Positions 61,951 through 64,000 of a stretch of 64,000 nucleotides of DNA are shown here, piece after piece. Positions within the stretch are counted from its first letter, which is position 1; every line of letters begins with the position of its first letter. The notes under the pieces were generated by a model that was given only the letters and a program-made list of their open reading frames with translations, had not been told where the DNA came from and did no database searches. Source of the stretch: Streptomyces thermolilacinus SPC6 (GTDB lineage Bacteria; Actinomycetota; Actinomycetes; Streptomycetales; Streptomycetaceae). The DNA is taken from assembly GCF_000478605.2 (NCBI RefSeq), contig NZ_ASHX02000001.1, forward strand, positions 5,347,001 through 5,411,000. The letters run 5' to 3'. The position numbers and the translations under genes are program-made.

Positions 61951-62709
61951 GTGTCTACGCCGTTCTATGTCTCACCCCAGCAGGCCATGGCCGACCGGGC
62001 GGAATACGCCCGCAAGGGCATCGCGCGGGGCCGGAGCCTTGTTGTGATGCAGTACGCCGACGGCATCGTCTTCGTCGGCGAGAATCCGTCCCGCGCGCTG
62101 CACAAGTTCAGCGAGATCTACGACCGGATCGGCTTCGCCGCCGCGGGCAAGTACAACGAGTACGAGAACCTGCGCATCGGCGGCGTGCGGTACGCGGACC
62201 TGCGCGGATACACCTACGACCGTGACGACGTGACGGCCCGTGGACTGGCGAACGTGTACGCGCAGACGCTCGGCACGATCTTCTCCAGCGCGGGCGAGAA
62301 GCCGTACGAGGTGGAGCTGGTCGTCGCCGAGGTGGGCACGTCGCCGGAGGGCGACCAGATCTACCGCCTGCCGCACGACGGTTCGATCGTGGACGAGCAC
62401 GGCTCGGTGGCCGTCGGCGGCAACGCCGAGCAGATCAGCAGCTTCCTGGACCAGCGGCACCGGGACGGGATGTCGCTGGCGGAGGCGCTGAAGCTGGCCG
62501 TGCAGGCGCTGTCGCGGGACACGAACGGCAGCGAGCGGGAGATCCCCGCCGAGCGCCTTGAGGTCGCCGTGCTGGACCGCACGCGTCCGCAGTCCCGGAA
62601 GTTCAAGCGCATCGTGGGTCGGCAGCTCGCGCGGCTGCTGGCGGCCGAGGAGCCCGCGACGGCCCCGACGGACGCCGCCGACGACGAGGCCGAGGGCGCG
62701 GAGGACTAG
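61951..62709 (+). CDS. prcA: Proteasome alpha subunit
   Basis: 252 aa. The gate-forming N-terminus is STPFYVSPQQAMADRAEYAR, followed by GIARGRSLVVMQYADGIVFVGENPSRALHKFSEIYDRIGF. No catalytic Thr, as expected for outer-ring subunits. The acidic C-terminal tail (EEPATAPTDAADDEAEGAED) is longer than in archaea and typical of streptomycetes. It caps PrcB and receives substrates from ARC. GTG 61951 follows GGGACGGA. Last gene of the locus here. Confidence 0.97.
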   Translation: MSTPFYVSPQQAMADRAEYARKGIARGRSLVVMQYADGIVFVGENPSRALHKFSEIYDRIGFAAAGKYNEYENLRIGGVRYADLRGYTYDRDDVTARGLANVYAQTLGTIFSSAGEKPYEVELVVAEVGTSPEGDQIYRLPHDGSIVDEHGSVAVGGNAEQISSFLDQRHRDGMSLAEALKLAVQALSRDTNGSEREIPAERLEVAVLDRTRPQSRKFKRIVGRQLARLLAAEEPATAPTDAADDEAEGAED

Positions 62710-62815
62710 CCCTGCCCGGTGTCACGAGCCCCGGTCGGCCCCTCTGCGGGCAGGCCGGGGCTTCGGCGTACGCGGATGCGGGCGTCCGGCGGCGTACGCG
62801 GGGTGCTCGCCGGGC

Positions 62816-63841
62816 TCAGCCGGGTGGCGGCGGGGCGGTGGAGGCGCGGACGCGCAGGGTCACGGGCAGGTCGCCGTGGGGCGCGCTGCGGCCTTCCAGG
62901 ACGGCGAGGAGGGCCTCCATGCCGCGCTCCCCGACCCGCTCGGCGGGCAGTGCGACGGTGGTCAGCTCCGGTTCGACGGCGGTGGCGAGGGCCAGGTCGT
63001 CGAAGCCGGTGACGGACACGTCCTCGGGGACGCGCAGGCCGAGGCGGCGTACGGCCTTGCAGGCACCGGCCGCGATGAGGTCGTCGTCGCACACCAGGGC
63101 GGTCGGGCGGGCGCCGGGCGCGGTCAGGGAGCGGGTGGCGGCCTGGCGGGCGCCGGGCACGTCGAGCGGCGCGGGCACGGTCCGTACGGTGACGCCGGGA
63201 CGGTCGAGGGCGGTGGCGAGGGCCCGGGCGCGGACGTCGAAGGTCCAGGACGGCACGGCGGACGCGAGGTGGACGAACCGTCGGTGGCCCAGCGCGAGGA
63301 GATGGTCCGTCACCTGTCGCATGCCGTCCGCGATGTCGAGGTTGACCTGCGCGGCGGAGCCCGGGTCGGCGGGGTCGCTGTCGAGCATGACGAGCGGCAG
63401 GGCCGTGTCGCGGAAGGCGCGCAGGGCGTCGGTGGCCATGGAGGAGGCGATGATGCCGTCCAGGGCCGCGCGGGCCGAGGCGAAGGGGTCCCTTGCCGGG
63501 CCGATGCCCTCGGGTGAGGGGTAGAGGACGACGCCGATGTCATGGCGGGCGGCGACGGCGGAGGCGCCGGTGTAGACGCGCGCGAAGAACTCGTTGGTGA
63601 GCGCGGGGACGACGAGCAGCGCGGTGCGCGTACGGCCCAGGCGGAGGTTCCGGGCGGCGAGGTTCGGGCGGTAGCCGAGGCTGCGGGCCGTTTCGCGGAC
63701 CAGGTCGGCGGTGCGCTCGGAGACCCGGCCGCGCCACTTGCCGCCCATGACGAGGGAGACGGTGGCCTGGGAGACGCCGGCGGCGGTCGCGACGTCGCGG
63801 CTGGTGGGCCGGGGCCCGCCGACGGGTTCCGGGGCCTTCAC
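62816..63841 (-). CDS. LacI-family transcriptional regulator
   Basis: 341 aa. The DNA-binding helix-turn-helix with hinge is TSRDVATAAGVSQATVSLVM and LVRETARSLGYRPNLAARNL. The periplasmic-binding-protein-like sensor domain has ALLVVPALTNEFFARVY, GIIASSMATDAL, ALVCDDDLIAAGA and VSVTGFDDLALATAVEPEL. It should bind a sugar, identity unknown. The start at 63841 is preceded by about 100 bp with a strong symmetric element. Convergent with prcA. Confidence 0.92.
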   Translation of the reverse strand: MKAPEPVGGPRPTSRDVATAAGVSQATVSLVMGGKWRGRVSERTADLVRETARSLGYRPNLAARNLRLGRTRTALLVVPALTNEFFARVYTGASAVAARHDIGVVLYPSPEGIGPARDPFASARAALDGIIASSMATDALRAFRDTALPLVMLDSDPADPGSAAQVNLDIADGMRQVTDHLLALGHRRFVHLASAVPSWTFDVRARALATALDRPGVTVRTVPAPLDVPGARQAATRSLTAPGARPTALVCDDDLIAAGACKAVRRLGLRVPEDVSVTGFDDLALATAVEPELTTVALPAERVGERGMEALLAVLEGRSAPHGDLPVTLRVRASTAPPPPG

Positions 63842-63939
63842 GCGCGTCCGCCTCCGTGGGTCTGTTCCGGGACCGCCGCGGGGCTGCGGGGCGGTCGCTC
63901 TGGGTGCGCGCGGGTGGACCCCGCGGCTGCGGACATGGT

Positions 63940-63964
63940 ACGTATGACGTCCGACGTTATACGT
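63940..63964. promoter_or_regulatory. Candidate operator upstream of the LacI gene
   Basis: Outer arms ACGTAT/ATACGT and inner arms ACGT/ACGT form a 25-bp near-perfect palindrome (one mismatched pair) around CCG. It lies about 100 bp before the lacI-type gene and may also serve a divergent gene beyond the window. Confidence 0.6.
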
Positions 63965-64000
63965 AAAACCCCGGCGGGCCGCCGGGGAGGAGGAGCGGGC

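Overview
The window is high-GC actinobacterial chromosome, almost certainly Streptomyces. The evidence is codon bias with G/C at third positions, GTG starts, chaplins, a Pup-proteasome locus, mycothiol synthesis (mshC), the gylR-glpFKD glycerol locus, parJ, and perfect GC-rich hairpins as terminators. The order gntP-gntK-gntR, chpH-chpC, DUF3090-family gene, mshC, parJ, glpD-glpK-glpF-gylR, metH, arc-dop-pup-prcB-prcA is, as I remember it, the core arrangement of S. coelicolor around SCO1640-SCO1680. I see no phage, insertion sequence, CRISPR array or plasmid functions. Most of it is stable core chromosome with a few local lesions.

Layout. 1-7.7 kb: an acyl-CoA dehydrogenase cut by the window edge with its coupled ACAD10/11-type phosphotransferase, a decayed MBL-fold gene, a histidine-rich metal-binding protein, a quinone oxidoreductase, a NUDIX-DUF202-DUF202 operon, an FAD dehydrogenase and an ASCH-SnoaL fusion. 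7.7-13.2 kb: gluconate uptake and kinase with their GntR regulator and an inverted-repeat operator, an amino-acid permease and a pseudouridine synthase. 13.2-20.4 kb: an intergenic repeat/hairpin block, then a xyloside locus (alpha-xylosidase, xylulokinase, a broken xylose isomerase, a ROK repressor) and tRNA-Leu. 20.5-24.1 kb: an M20 peptidase, chaplins chpH and chpC, and two small conserved proteins. 24.3-31.7 kb: a RecD2-like protein with a lost Walker A coupled to an aldo-keto reductase, an F420-type oxidoreductase behind a perfect palindrome, a ferritin-like protein, CorA and a histidine phosphatase.

31.0-35.9 kb holds an uncharacterised actinobacterial set (histidine phosphatase, DUF3090 with a possible zinc knuckle, SCO1664-type kinase-like protein) beside mshC and parJ. 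36.3-41.3 kb is glycerol uptake and catabolism: GlpF imports glycerol, GlpK phosphorylates it, GlpD oxidises glycerol-3-phosphate, and GylR controls the locus. A matching 17-bp pseudo-palindrome lies before both glpF and gylR. 41.5-46.9 kb has metH, a roughly 1-kb GC-rich degenerate tandem-repeat region and a HAD phosphatase. 47.4-50.6 kb has two tandem solute-binding lipoproteins without permeases. 51.5-56.5 kb has an orphan response regulator, a RecB-like Fe-S nuclease, a site-2 protease, TrmI, a secreted protein and a ferredoxin.

56.7-62.7 kb is the Pup-proteasome locus: ARC ATPase, Dop, Pup ending in GGQ, PrcB and PrcA. An apparently ruined endonuclease VII-type gene sits between pup and prcB. 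A LacI regulator with a candidate operator closes the window.

The points most worth following are the kinase/phosphatase/DUF3090 set, the endonuclease VII remnant, the G11-containing break in xylA, the branched RNA element behind arc, and the paired GylR operators.
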